Assembly (NCBI RefSeq): GCF_013373865.1
Contig: NC_050473.1
Coordinates: 21,119,597 to 21,183,596 of the forward strand
Direction of reading: 5' to 3'
DNA from: Monomorium pharaonis
Lineage: Eukaryota; Arthropoda; Insecta; Hymenoptera; Formicidae
DNA length: 64,000 nt
Below are positions 12,223-23,348 of the stretch, one piece after another. The notes under the pieces were generated by a model. It saw only the letters and a list, made by a program, of their open reading frames with translations. It ran no database searches and was not told the origin of the DNA. Positions within the stretch are counted from its first letter, which is position 1; every line of letters starts with the position of its first letter. The position numbers were made by a program, and so were the translations under genes.

Positions 12223-13409
12223 TATAGCGAAGAAGTATCGATTGATTTGTGTCGGATGAGTTATATGAAGTTTTGAACATTTAACGCCTTTTTTCTCAAA
12301 AACTATTGTTTTTATGGCAAAATCAATACAACCTAAAATGTGTATTTCGATGAGATCTACAATTTTATCTGAAGTATTTTTTTTAATTTCCATTATTTAC
12401 GGAAATAAATAAAAAAAATCGTGATTTTTATGGTTTTTGTAGTTTTCGCCATGAAAATAAAATTTGCGCCAATTTTCATTATCATATTCGTAATCAGCGT
12501 GCCAAAATACGTAAGAATACACAGTTTCAAAAAATTTGCAGGTATGTCGCTTTCGGAAGTTTATCCTGATTAGTTTTGATCTTATGTGATGTTTTTTTAA
12601 TTGCATTACAATAGATTGCTGACAAAATTAATTGACAAGCTGGTCATTATTAATTTACAGTCACGTTACAAATATAAAGTAATCCATATAATATAAAAAC
12701 TATTTTTTACTATTATGAAATTAATAATTTATTTCAAACAGAGTGCATAATTTTCTCTTCAATCTGAAGCATTTGGATGTGATTTCAACATGTTTAATAT
12801 TAGTCGACAAATGTTTTGAACAATTGTTGCAAATAAAAGCTTTTTAAAAAAAGATGTTATCGATTTTATTATTGATAGTTTTTTGCAATGTTTATTGATT
12901 CTCTTGCTGCGCTTACTTTGTGTTGCGAGAATAACTATCATTGCGATTGAAATTTGACAGTTGTCAAATTGAAACAATGTTGACAACTTGAATTAATAAC
13001 ATGATAAATATTTAATATGTATTATAAGCGAGTTAAAAGTAGTGAAAAATAAATGTCTTTAGTGCCATTTCTTATCATTATATGACAATTGTAAGTGACT
13101 TATCCTATCTTAACGCTTTGTGTCACAGTGATACCACCAGGGCATCTATTGTCTAAGTTTTTTTTTCAAGTAATCAAGTATTTCATGTATTCTTCATAGT
13201 ATATTTAGAACTGTTAAAATAAGAAGACGTTCCTCTGAATAATAAAATTACTGTCAGAAATATCTAAAATGTTTTTAAAATAAATAAATATCGTAAAATT
13301 ATCATTTTTAGTAAAAAAATTTATCTGTGAAAAAATTAAAAAATAACGAAAATTTTAAAAAATAAAAAATTGAATAAAAATGGAACTAAAAGTTTGCCAT
13401 GTCCTTGCC
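12223..13409. other. No gene recognised
   Basis: AT-rich DNA. A few repeat-like phrases appear near 12280-12420, but no boundary can be drawn. No exon seen. Confidence 0.4.
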
Positions 13410-14022
13410 GTTAATTCCGCGTAATGCAGAAAGCAAGCTATGTGCATACACAATTTTAAACTACAACAGCAATTTCCGTTTCCAAAATGTTCAGAATTTT
13501 TAATTTACGCCTGCTGTAGTGAATTTTTGATTTCCGTGCTTATATTTTTGGCTTCAGGTTTTTTATCTTTTTTTTTTAAATAAAAAAATAGATGTATTCT
13601 GATTTTTTTATTCACTATTTTGGGTCAATTATTAGGAATTTCAAAAATCTGATTTGTAATCAGCATCTTAAAAAAAATTTTAGACTAGTCTCATGAAAAT
13701 TGGCTGAATTTTAAAAATTACGTTTGCCATATTGGATTCGCTATTTTGAATTCTCAAAATTTGATTACGAATTTAAAATTAGCAACCCTGAGCACTCCTA
13801 TATACATATTTTTATGAAAATTGAAAATATTATAAAATTTTTGTCCAACATATTAGATTTGCTATTTTAAATTTCTGGATAAGATAGAATTTCTAAAATA
13901 GATTTGTAATCGGACTCCGAAAACCCTAATGTGCCAATTTTCACAAGAAACTATCGGTAGAAAAATTTGTGACAAAAAAGAGATGAGCATCAGTTTCGTG
14001 AGATTGTTATCGCGGAATTAAC
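13410..14022. mobile_element. Candidate element with 12-bp perfect TIRs
   Basis: GTTAATTCCGCG at 13410 and CGCGGAATTAAC ending at 14022 are perfect inverted complements. Between them, related phrases recur (CCATATTGGATTCGCTATTT at about 13728, ACATATTAGATTTGCTATTT at about 13848; GATTTGTAATCRG at about 13650 and 13900), i.e. a decayed tandem unit of about 120-250 bp. No target duplication is obvious. Confidence 0.45.
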
Positions 14023-14293
14023 AAATAATAAATTGTATAGATGATTATCGTTGCAATTTATTTTTAAAAAGTAAAAAGTTAAATAGCTCGCGTAAAGAGC
14101 GTGTCTGTGGAATTTAGTTTTATGTAAAATAGTTTTATATATAAATTTAAAACAATGGTTGTGTTTTGTCTCGATGATTTATAATCAAATAGCAACTAAA
14201 ATTACTAAAATAAGATAAAAATAAAATAAAATTTAATAAAAATAGGTGGATTAAATGATATTTAATTTGATAATTTTTATCAAATTTTAGTTT

Positions 14294-14354
14294 TGTGTGT
14301 GTGTGTGTGCACGCGCGCGCGCGTGCGTGCGTGCGTGCGTGCGTGCGTGTGTGT
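14294..14354. repeat. (GT)n-(GC)n-(GTGC)n microsatellite
   Basis: Compound alternating purine-pyrimidine tract including about seven GTGC units. It lacks the conserved cassette modules seen at 11641, 54660 and 59575. Confidence 0.9.
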
Positions 14355-14599
14355 GAAGAGGGAAAGGAGTTTCTTCTTTTAAGTTTTTTTATTTTTTCTA
14401 TATCATTGCAATCTGCCTTATGCAGGACATTAAGTAAAATGTTTGTCATATTATGTTAGCATGTGTGGTATTCATTTATTGAAACATATTTCTTGTATTA
14501 TCGCATTAACAGAATAAAAGATCTTGCAGTATATTTTATTTTCCTGATACTTGTTATCATAAGATCCTTAGATAGAGCGCTAGGGTGTTTATTAAGTTT

Positions 14600-15780
14600 A
14601 TTTTTGTGACTTTTTTGTACGACCGCGCGTGTGGTCGCGTTCTCGCTTTTCGGACCAGTCGATAGGCAGGATAGTTTGTCGCGGTTATTAGTAAGGAATT
14701 TATGGTCAACACGTGGGTGAAAAAAAATATGCGTTATTTTAGGGCGAATTCAAGGAGGAAAATCCGAGCCCGCAAGTGCGAACCCAGCAAAAACCCCCTT
14801 TAAAGTTTATTTATCGGAATCACTAAATTATAATGTCGAACAACTTGAGGTGCGAGCGATTTCGGAAGACGCTTCGTGCATCGTATCGATATCGCCTTCA
14901 AGGCGTGCGTAAAGAGACTTGGCTCTCGCGGACCGGCTGCAAACACGGTCGCGCGTATGGAATTCGAGGGCGGCTCGGGATTCCATTCAACCGGCTTACG
15001 TGCGGTTGCAAAGATCTGATGGCTCGAGAGAGCGCGTGTAAAAGAGAATCAAGGCGACTCGATTATATTAGCGTACAAGATGGCTTCTATCACTTCAACT
15101 AGCTAAAACTAGCTCACTATTGTAAGTGGTCCGGGAAAGAACTGAGGCAACGTGCCCGGCCGGTACACGCGCCCCCGCTTCTCTCCCCACCGCTCGGCGT
15201 CACCGCCGGCAGTGCCCAAAAAATCGGTCGCTCGGCAATCGGAATCTCATCCGCACAACGCATCGCGCGAGAGATTCGGATTATAAAACGAGTATTGCAT
15301 GTCAAATGTGAAGAAGTCTGTGTTCCGACGGAACATTTTTGTTGCTTTAGCAATTTTGTCCTTAATCGATATTGAGATCAAGATGGAGTATTTTGTTAGA
15401 ACTTATAAGGAATGTTTATGATTATACAAAGTATTTTAGATTGGTATCTTTGTAGGACTTCCATGTTAAAATTTGCGACTGTGCCCCACAGTTGTATTCC
15501 ACAAGTCCATTAATTTTATAATGCATTTATATAGCAATAGCTTGTTTTTTTAATAATAGTTTGGAATTTTTACCTAGTAGTCAATATATGCTACGTAATT
15601 GTATTTTCAACTGTTTACGCTTAGTGAATGTGTGTATATTTTCTCCAATTTAGCCTTTTTTATCCAAATGCATTTCCACTTTACATTTCGGATTGTAAGA
15701 CTTGTATTTCATTTAGAGATACTGATAAATGTATTCTGTGTCTTGTTATGGAAAAATAAACTGATTTAGTTTTATTTACT
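14600..15780 (+). other. GC-rich block, possible transcript or exon of unknown identity
   Basis: From 14600 to about 15330 the sequence is clearly richer in G+C and CpG than its surroundings. It includes an 89-codon open frame (14833-15102) and a good splice-donor-like ATT|GTAAGTGG at 15121. AATAAA follows at 15755. This could be a host transcript or an old retroelement; the frame's protein matches nothing I know. No function is assigned. Confidence 0.25.
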
Positions 15781-15789
15781 TTAATTTTC

Positions 15790-16446
15790 TACATTTTAAA
15801 CTATATTTTGTCTATATTAATTTGCAAAATATTACCAGTATTAGGATTTTCATATGATACCAGTATTTTTTATTTTTTTACAAAATGTAAATAAATTCAT
15901 AACAAGTGGAGGAATGCATTTTTTATGAAAAATAGGCAAAATTTAATCAACTGGAACTTCGTTGAAAATGAACGAAGTTTAAATTAAAAAAAAGCGTTTT
16001 AAAGATTTAAAATCTCTACTTTTGAAAGCTTACCATTATTTTTATGTTTCTGTAAGTTTGATAATTTTTACGTACACAAAACTATGAACTGGAAATTTTT
16101 ATCGCACTTGTCGGTCTATCATGTTTCTAAAAAAATTCTAAAATTCTAACCTTTTTAACGCGAAACCTTGAAGTTTTCCCTACAAAATCGGTTTTTTTTA
16201 ATTTGTCTATTTTTTGTTATTGAGTTATTATTTGATTAAATAAAAAGTGAGCACTTGATTTTGATTGCTTATAAATCCATTAAAAATCATCATACCGCAA
16301 TCATAGATGTAGATACATATAGACTTCGTATTTGGCTAGAAAGCTGTACAAACTTTAGAAGAAAACAACATGCTTTCATGGTGTATCTTTCTCTGTCTAT
16401 CAATACTTAGAGTGGGGCAAAAATTCACTATGGCAACGAATCAATA
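15790..16446. other. AT-rich spacer
   Basis: No exon, RNA gene or repeat boundary recognised before the CCCTGATAGC terminus. Confidence 0.45.
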
Positions 16447-16914
16447 AACCCTGATAGCACAGAAAAGTTTCTGCAATGTTGCAGAGACATAATACTGAAA
16501 TGTTGAAACTATTACAGTTACGTTACGTTATGTCTCTGCAATGTTTTTGTAAGGTTGCAGCAATGTCAAAATGTCCACTTTGATCCGCAAGAACGCTTCT
16601 GAAATATTATGGGAATATGTTGTGGCAGCTTTCGGTTAGGTACTGTAATGTTCTTCTTAGTTTTATTAGAAACATTGCAGAAATGTCACAGGAATGTATG
16701 AGATTAATTATTATTGTTTAAATAAAACGCAAATACTTTTAATAAATCACTTAATTTTTATTATATATGTATATTATATATGTTTATTCTGAATCGTTAG
16801 ATATTTAATATACAAAAAAAGTTATAATTTTTAATGTTTATTATATTTTAATATATTTTAATATATATATATTTCTCTTCAAGTACATATTTTTCTTATA
16901 TTGCACTTTGATTA

Positions 16915-17505
16915 CACAGTCACACAAAAAAGAAAAAGTGGTCTGGCCTGTATATTAGACCCATGTATTTCTATGGATTTTGGCCTGCTGAATCCAAATC
17001 TGATGTCAGAATTGGTAGATTGGTTCGCTGTTTCGAGAAAAACATCAGCGAAAGTGTTTGTTTTGTGAATTTTCGAGCTTTTTTTGAGATTTACTCGGAA
17101 GAGCGAACCAATCTACTAATTCTGATATCAGATTTGGATTCAGCAGGCCAAAATCCATAGAAATACATAGGTCTGGTATACAGGCCAGACTACTTTTTTT
17201 TTTAGTATGTGACTGTGCACAGCTACAAAAAAAGTGGTTTGGCCTGTATACCAGACCTATGTATTCCTATAGATTTTAGCGTGCTAAATCCAAATCTGAT
17301 GTCAGAATTGAAGGATTGGTTCGCTGTTCCGAGGAAATCTCAAAAAAGCTCGAAAATCCATACAAGACGAACACTTTCGCTGATGTTTTTCTCGAACCAA
17401 TCTACCAATTCTAACATCAAATTTGCATTCAGCAGGCCAAAATCCATAGAAATACATGAGTCTGGTATACAGGTCAGACCACTTTTTCTTTTTTGTGTGG
17501 CTGTG
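16915..17505. mobile_element. Abutting pair of hairpin MITEs
   Basis: Two palindromic elements touch end to end: 16915-17217 and 17218-17505. Each starts CACAGYYACA and ends with its complement TGTGRCTGTG, and each carries AAAAAGTGGTYTGGCCTGTAT, CCAAATCTGATGTCAGAATT and the reverse complements. The outer flanks are both TTA (ending 16914, starting 17506), while the internal junction has no spacer or duplication. A TTA 3-bp duplication suits PIF/Harbinger. No coding capacity. Confidence 0.75.
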
Positions 17506-18001
17506 TTATTAGTGCTTTTTATATTGCTCTTAAAATATTTATCACTTTATCGATCACTTATTTCATCATCATCATTAGCGTCCGGTTCCTTCTGATCTTA
17601 CTGAAAATAAAAATAGTAATGCGAAAAAAATAACAAAATAGAATGTTTTATTTGTTTAAAGATGAAAACGGAACTAAGTATGTATATACAGGGTGATTCA
17701 AAATAACTATATGTCCTTGCATAGACGTATTCTTAGTAATATTCTAAGTCAACTTTTTATTTCGCAAAAAATTATCCAGAGCGTAGATTTCTAGATATAA
17801 TAAGAAATAGTTTACGTATCCTGAATCGGATACAAGAGGTAAGCAGAGGTGGCTCAACTCACCGCTGCTCGCAGGCACTACGAGCACCGCGAGACATCTG
17901 CTGCGCTCAATAATCGATAATCATCTCAATTATCTTTAACGATGGTATTTAGTATTTTGAATTACCCGAATATTATGTATTAAAGGAAGAAATGAATAGT
18001 T

Positions 18002-18005
<4 letters not shown>

Positions 18006-18066
<61 letters not shown>

Positions 18067-18110
18067 GAGAGAGAGAGAGAGGAGAGAAAGGGGGGAGAGG
18101 ACTTGTTTGA
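18006..18110. repeat. (GA)n and poly-G purine tract
   Basis: About 24 GA units followed by a G run and a further GA/G-rich stretch. Spurious Arg-Glu frames arise from it. Confidence 0.95.
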
Positions 18111-18219
18111 ACCTGTTTACGCACGTACCATCCTGCAATCAATTGATTGTTCTCACGATCCATCCTTCAGTTTATCGGATTAAAAGTCTTTTTTTCTTTC
18201 TTCTTACATTTTATCACTT

Positions 18220-18335
18220 CCCAGCAAACACAGAACATAGCAGCAACATTGCGGCAATGTTATAACATTGTAGCAACATCACAGCAATATTACAACATTG
18301 CTGCAATGTTGCTGCAATGTTCTGTGTTTGCTGGG
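18220..18335. mobile_element. 116-bp CCCAGCAAAC MITE
   Basis: CCCAGCAAACACAGAACAT at the left and ATGTTCTGTGTTTGCTGGG at the right form near-perfect inverted ends, with TT outside both. The interior repeats GCAACATTGCRGCAATGTT. It sits inside the mariner-type element, immediately before the CA microsatellite. Confidence 0.85.
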
Positions 18336-18342
18336 TTCACTC

Positions 18343-18538
<196 letters not shown>

Positions 18539-19141
18539 TGTTCACTCACTTGACCGAATTTATTTACACATCAAAAAAATAATACGAAACATTTATTAAC
18601 TATTAAACTATTAAACAACTATTAAACATTAGGGGAAGTGCGCCGTTTGTGGGCACCTCTACGTAAATTTGGACAGCAAGCATACGCTACTGATCTGAGT
18701 ACTGAAAAACGTGTATGTTGACGATACGCAGTTTTCGTGTTGATACCGAAACGAATACACGCATTTGCGTAGTAGCTGTGAGCATAGTAAAAATTATTTG
18801 CAATAAATAAACAGAAAAGTGATTTTCTACTCTTTTTGAAGTGCGATAAATCGGTGTGAATTCTTTCAATAAGGTAAGTGTTTCATTGTGTTTGCAGTGT
18901 TGTTATTGTATTTTGTGATTTCATTTCGTATTCAACCAAAATTTTTGCACCACATAATTTGTTAGTCTTTTGAAAAAATAGCTGCCATTCCCGGTTATGA
19001 GCACTTTCATGTAACCGGTTGTGGGCACCCTTGTTTTTTTTCATTTAATGCGTGTGTTTGGTTGAGAAACTGCGTAATATCGTTCTTTATGTTGACGTAA
19101 CGTATTTTATCACTGTTTTTATGCATTTCACGCATTTTTAG

Positions 19142-19382
19142 CCACGTCAACCTCGGAAAAATTATTTGATTAAAAAAAAAGGATTTTAATGCGCTGTTAC
19201 AAGCCATTAAGTGTTTCTTAGCGGACAATAAACCTGTCAAAGGGACTGCTAAAGCATATGGCATTCCTCGGAGCAATCTGCAACGCTATTTGAAGAAAAT
19301 GGCAGCCCAATTTGACGACATTTTATCTGTGGAAGATGGTGTTTTGTTGGAATTCGTCTGGACCTACTGCCACGGAAATTGA
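19142..19382 (+). pseudogene. pogo-type transposase N-terminal HTH fragment
   Basis: After a frameshift in an A run (about 19172-19180) the frame reads DFNALLQAIKCFL, then a KGTAKAYGIPRSNLQRYLKK segment, and stops at 19380. Upstream, PRQPRKNYL in another frame looks like the start of the same protein. The A-x-A-YGIPRSNLQRYLKK pattern is the Psq/CENP-B-type DNA-binding helix-turn-helix found at the start of pogo-class transposases. Everything between it and the C-terminal finger, including the DDE catalytic core, is absent. Confidence 0.75.
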
Positions 19383-19513
19383 CCGCCGCAAACTCCATTA
19401 AATGCAATGAATGCAGTCGTCCGGTGCATTTAAAATGCGCTGATATGCGTGCCAGCTACTTCACATGCAAGCATTGTGCTTTTGATCTCGAAGATGAAGA
19501 AGGTGATGAGTAA
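19366..19513 (+). pseudogene. pogo-type transposase C-terminal zinc-finger (PHD-like) fragment
   Basis: In a different frame from the HTH piece the sequence reads NSIKCNECSRPVHLKCADM, then YFTCKHC, and an acidic tail ending in GDE before TAA at 19511-19513. The C-x2-C, H-x2-C and C-x2-C spacing is that of half a PHD-like finger, present at the C terminus of some insect pogo-like transposases. It directly follows the HTH fragment, which marks the internal deletion junction near 19360-19380. Confidence 0.7.
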
Positions 19514-20636
19514 TGTGAAAACGTGTCATCTTTTTTTGTTCTTTTTGCCAGTGAAGGCTTCTAAAATAAATAAATTTTTATTTTCTCTTTATTTGTGATG
19601 GTTTTCCTTCATATTTTTCCATTTTTAGCGAATTTTTCAAGGGTGCCCACAACCGGGTACAAATTTTTTTTGTCCAAAAATTGTCACTTTACTAAATTTT
19701 TGATAAAATTTTTCTAGTTGAAGAAATCAATTTAGTTCCTTCACTGACAGTTAGCTAAGGCCTCTAGCTTTCCACTGGTACACATATGTCTGCATAATAT
19801 GCATTTAGTCAAAAGTTATGAGCTAAAAACAAAACGGTGCCCACAACCGGCGTACTTCCCCTACTAATCACTCGGCGCGTCAAAATTATTCGAAGAAAGA
19901 AACGCGTATTTACTCGACGAACACAACGCGTTTACTAGTTACTCGATACTAAGCAAGCAGACAACTGACTTTATTGGTTATTGTGTGGTAACACTGTCGA
20001 ATATGTGTCTGGAAACGCGGCAACTTAAAAATAAAAATATTGATTAATATGATTTACTATTATAATTTGTTGAAGAATATGTTGGAAATGCATACACGGA
20101 GACCCCCGAAGAGCAAAAAATTTGACATTCTAGCAATCAATTGGAATATTCTACGTAATTATTTAGATGATAGAAAATTAATTTTAAATCTGTATTAAAG
20201 ATCTGTGTTAAAGATAATTGAGATGATTATCGATTATTGAGCGCCGTAGGCGCCTCGCAGTGTTCGTGGTGCTCGCGAGCAGCGGTGAGTTGTGCCACCC
20301 CTGCTTATCTCTTGTATCCGGTTCAGGATACGTAAACTATTTCTTATTATATCTAGAAATCTAAGCTCTGGATAATTTTTTGCGAAAGAAAAAATTGACT
20401 CAGAATATTACTAAAAATACGTCTATGCAAGAACATATAGTTATTTTGAATCACCCTGTATATGTATATATACTCAATATAGGACAATCAAATAGTAAAA
20501 TTTAACATATATTAAGAAAGTTGTAGAAACCTAAGTAGAACACAGAGTTACAATAACATATCATAATGTTATTATGATTTTATTTGTCACTTATAAATAC
20601 ATAAAAGATGCTTTTATGACATCATGATGTCATCAA

Positions 20637-20860
20637 CCCAATGAGCCCAATAATGTTTGAAAAATATTTTTTTTAATGTTTAAAAAACATTGTTTTAAAC
20701 ATTAAAGAAAACATTTAAATAATGGGATAAGTCCCCTTTTTTTATAAAAAAAATGTTTATTTTACATTAAAAAAAAATTTTGTTATTATGTAATAAACAT
20801 TTATTTAACGTTTAAACAAATTGTTTTAAAATATTTACTAAACATTTGTTTACCCCGATA
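20637..20860. mobile_element. Partial copy of CCCAATCAGC family
   Basis: Begins CCCAATGAGCCCAATAATGTTT and carries AATGGGATAAGTCCCCTTTTTT followed by TTTAAACATT-type runs, matching the left part of the 33317-35112 element (AATGGGATAAGCGCCCTTTTTT). The right end is not clearly preserved. Confidence 0.6.
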
Positions 20861-21822
20861 ACCATTTCTGCTGTGACAAATGTTGGCAACAGATTCTGTT
20901 GCCAAAAAGGCGACAAATGAGAAACATATCTTGTCATTGCAAACACTATTAGCAGATATTCAGCAAATATTTAACAACGTCCGTCATCAGAATACATGAC
21001 AAAATAATAGTGAACTGCGAGCAAATTTATTGAAAGTATTGATAACAGATTGACGACAAACACCAAAGTGCAAATAATGTCAGTAAATTGCCTGTAGAAA
21101 TGCAACAACATTTGTGTGTCAAAGTACGCGACAGATTGATACCAGAAACGCAGCAGATCTATCGAAATGTCAAATTGGCTTAAAAAGTGCGGCACCCTTG
21201 ATAGGCGGCCTACTTTCTCGGGAGTAAAATGCAGTCGCTACATAAAGACCACTCGCAGCGCGATTAAGGTAAGCAAAAATTACCTTCCTTCGCTGCGCCT
21301 GCGGAGGAGTCCGATGTGGCGGAGGACCGCCACATTATACTTTTATGATATAGAACTGGTAGTATTTTTATTTTTTTGGAGTAAGATTTAACTACAAAGA
21401 AATTTAATAAAATTAATTTCACCTAGAATAGATGATATACCTGTGATATAAAAGGAGAAAATAGATAAGTCAATTAAGGCCTCCCTATAGGAAATATTAG
21501 ATGCTAAAGGAAAGAGTGGGGTAAATTATTCAATCTATTCCTACTCCTGAATTAATAAATCTGCCCAGGAAACTGCTTACATCGATTATCAAATAAAATT
21601 ATAACTGTAAAAATGAAAAGATTCGACAAATCTGTCGCCAATCTTTCACCATTTATGAATACAGATCTGCTGCATATTTGGCGCAAATCTGCTGTGAGTT
21701 TACGTTGCAACATCTGTTTTCAATTTGCTGCATGAATTTGTCATTGTATTGCTAGTGACAGGTCTGGTGTTGCACCCAATTTGATATCAGGATTTGATAA
21801 CAATTTCTGCTTGCAATTGGGG
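20852..21822. mobile_element. Possible CCCC-terminal element
   Basis: CCCCGATAACCATTTCTGC at the left loosely mirrors GATAACAATTTCTGCTTGCAATTGGGG at the right. Internal motifs built on CARATTTGYTGC recur near both ends, the subterminal style of the other CCC families. The middle (21195-21340) is GC-rich and unrelated. Weak termini make this tentative. Confidence 0.35.
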
Positions 21823-21839
21823 CGCACTCGAGGACACAG

Positions 21840-22200
21840 TAGGTCATGGTTTTGGCAACCTATGTGAACTTGGCACCCGACTTTCATAAAAAAAATTTTT
21901 TTAATACACATTCGATTGTACCCAGTTTATACCCGTTTGTACCACTTTTTGTTTCGTTTGTACCTCAAAGGGGTAAAAGTTATAGGGATTTAAAAAATCG
22001 TCAGCACCCCACTTTGAGATACAGTAATCTACCAAGTGCCATTCGATTAAGCATTGTTTGTACCTGTTTGTACCACCGCCGGTTCCGTTTGCACCCCTCA
22101 GGGGGTGATTGTACCGAATTTTTAAAATAGAGGTTGGCGCTATCTTCGCCAATTTTGAAGATATTTCAAATCCGAAAGTGGGTGCTGTTTCGGAATCGTT
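21840..22200. repeat. Tandem TTTGTACCCGTTTGTACC repeat
   Basis: Two related units of about 160 bp, around 21905-22010 and 22045-22160, share CGTTTGTACCAC, CGTTTGYACC, CCATTCGATT and CAGCACCCCAC-like phrases. No coding potential. Confidence 0.55.
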
Positions 22201-22920
22201 TTTACCCGTTTTATCTAATTCATTATTTGAAATAAATTATTAATGTATTATTTATACAATAAACGCTAATAATGTAAAAATAATACAAAATAAATATTTA
22301 AAAAACGTTAAAAAAATATTGTGTGCTTCTTGAGAAGTGACAAATGATATCATTGTTACTTCTATGTTTTACTTGGGAAATAATTCTTTCTTTTATTGTT
22401 TAGAATCTATTAAAAATTTATTAATTTTATAATTTTCAAAAACCTACGATTTTTTTGGTTCCACACTACGTGCGTATCTTAAAATGGTTTGCACAAGCCA
22501 TTTAGAAATATATGTGCTTTTATTTCTTTCTCTGTAATTTTATCATTTGTATCCGCGATGCCGAGAATGTGCGCTAAACATATCATATGAAAGGTTTCAG
22601 AAATTTTGTATTTGCAATATTTCAAAATACTACATTGCAGGTACATTTCAAATGTAAAGTTTCAATCAAGATGATTGCAGAAATGTTGCATATGTAATGT
22701 TTAAAAAAAAGGTAGTATCAGAAATATTACAAATGTAATGATACACAATTGAAACATTGAAACGTTTCTGCAACATAATTGAAACTCTTTGTGCTATCAG
22801 GGAAGGCTTCCGCACTATGTGTTGTTAGACAGAGAGGTGACTACCATGATCAGATGCTTACTCTTTCTAAAGTTTGACCATACACAACAAAGGAAATTTA
22901 GAAAACGCGAAGTCTATGAC

Positions 22921-23042
22921 CTAGTTTACACCGAGCACTTGGTACGCATATCAAATAGTAAATAACTAGTGAATGTGTTTAATCATTGGCTGATCAACTT
23001 AAATTCACTATTTGATACGCGTACCAAGTGCTCGTAAACTAG
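22921..23042. mobile_element. 122-bp hairpin MITE
   Basis: CTAGTTTACACCGAGCACTT and its complement AAGTGCTCGTAAACTAG (one base shorter) bound the element; pairing continues through GGTACGCATATCAAATAGT. A short unpaired centre follows. No second copy in the window. Confidence 0.7.
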
Positions 23043-23348
23043 GACTATATATTCTACGTCTATGACCGCAATGAACAGAAAAGATTCTTAAAGCAGAAAC
23101 TTTGCTTTTTAAATGAAAATGGGAATAGTCAGATTTTTTAAACAAATATTTAAACAAGCTATTAATGGATAAAAATAACGTTAAAATTATCGATTTTTTC
23201 ATATTTTTTTTAAGCCAAAAAGCAATTGCATGAGACAACAATAAAATTTTGTTTTTTATGTTTTTTTATACCTTGAAGTACACTGAATTTAATAAAAAAT
23301 CGTTGAATAACTATGAGAATTTTTTTATGATGACCGCTATGTTTTTAG

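Larger units (their letters stand above)
18632..19861 (+). mobile_element. pogo-like element, internally deleted
   Basis: GGGGAAGTGCGCCGTTTGTGG at the left mirrors CCGGCGTACTTCCCC at the right, with TA outside both (18630-18631, 19862-19863). The phrase TGTGGGCACC/GGTGCCCACA is inside each end. The two transposase pieces it carries, an N-terminal helix-turn-helix and a C-terminal zinc-finger segment, are joined with the catalytic core missing, so this is a deletion derivative that could only move in trans. Confidence 0.8.
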
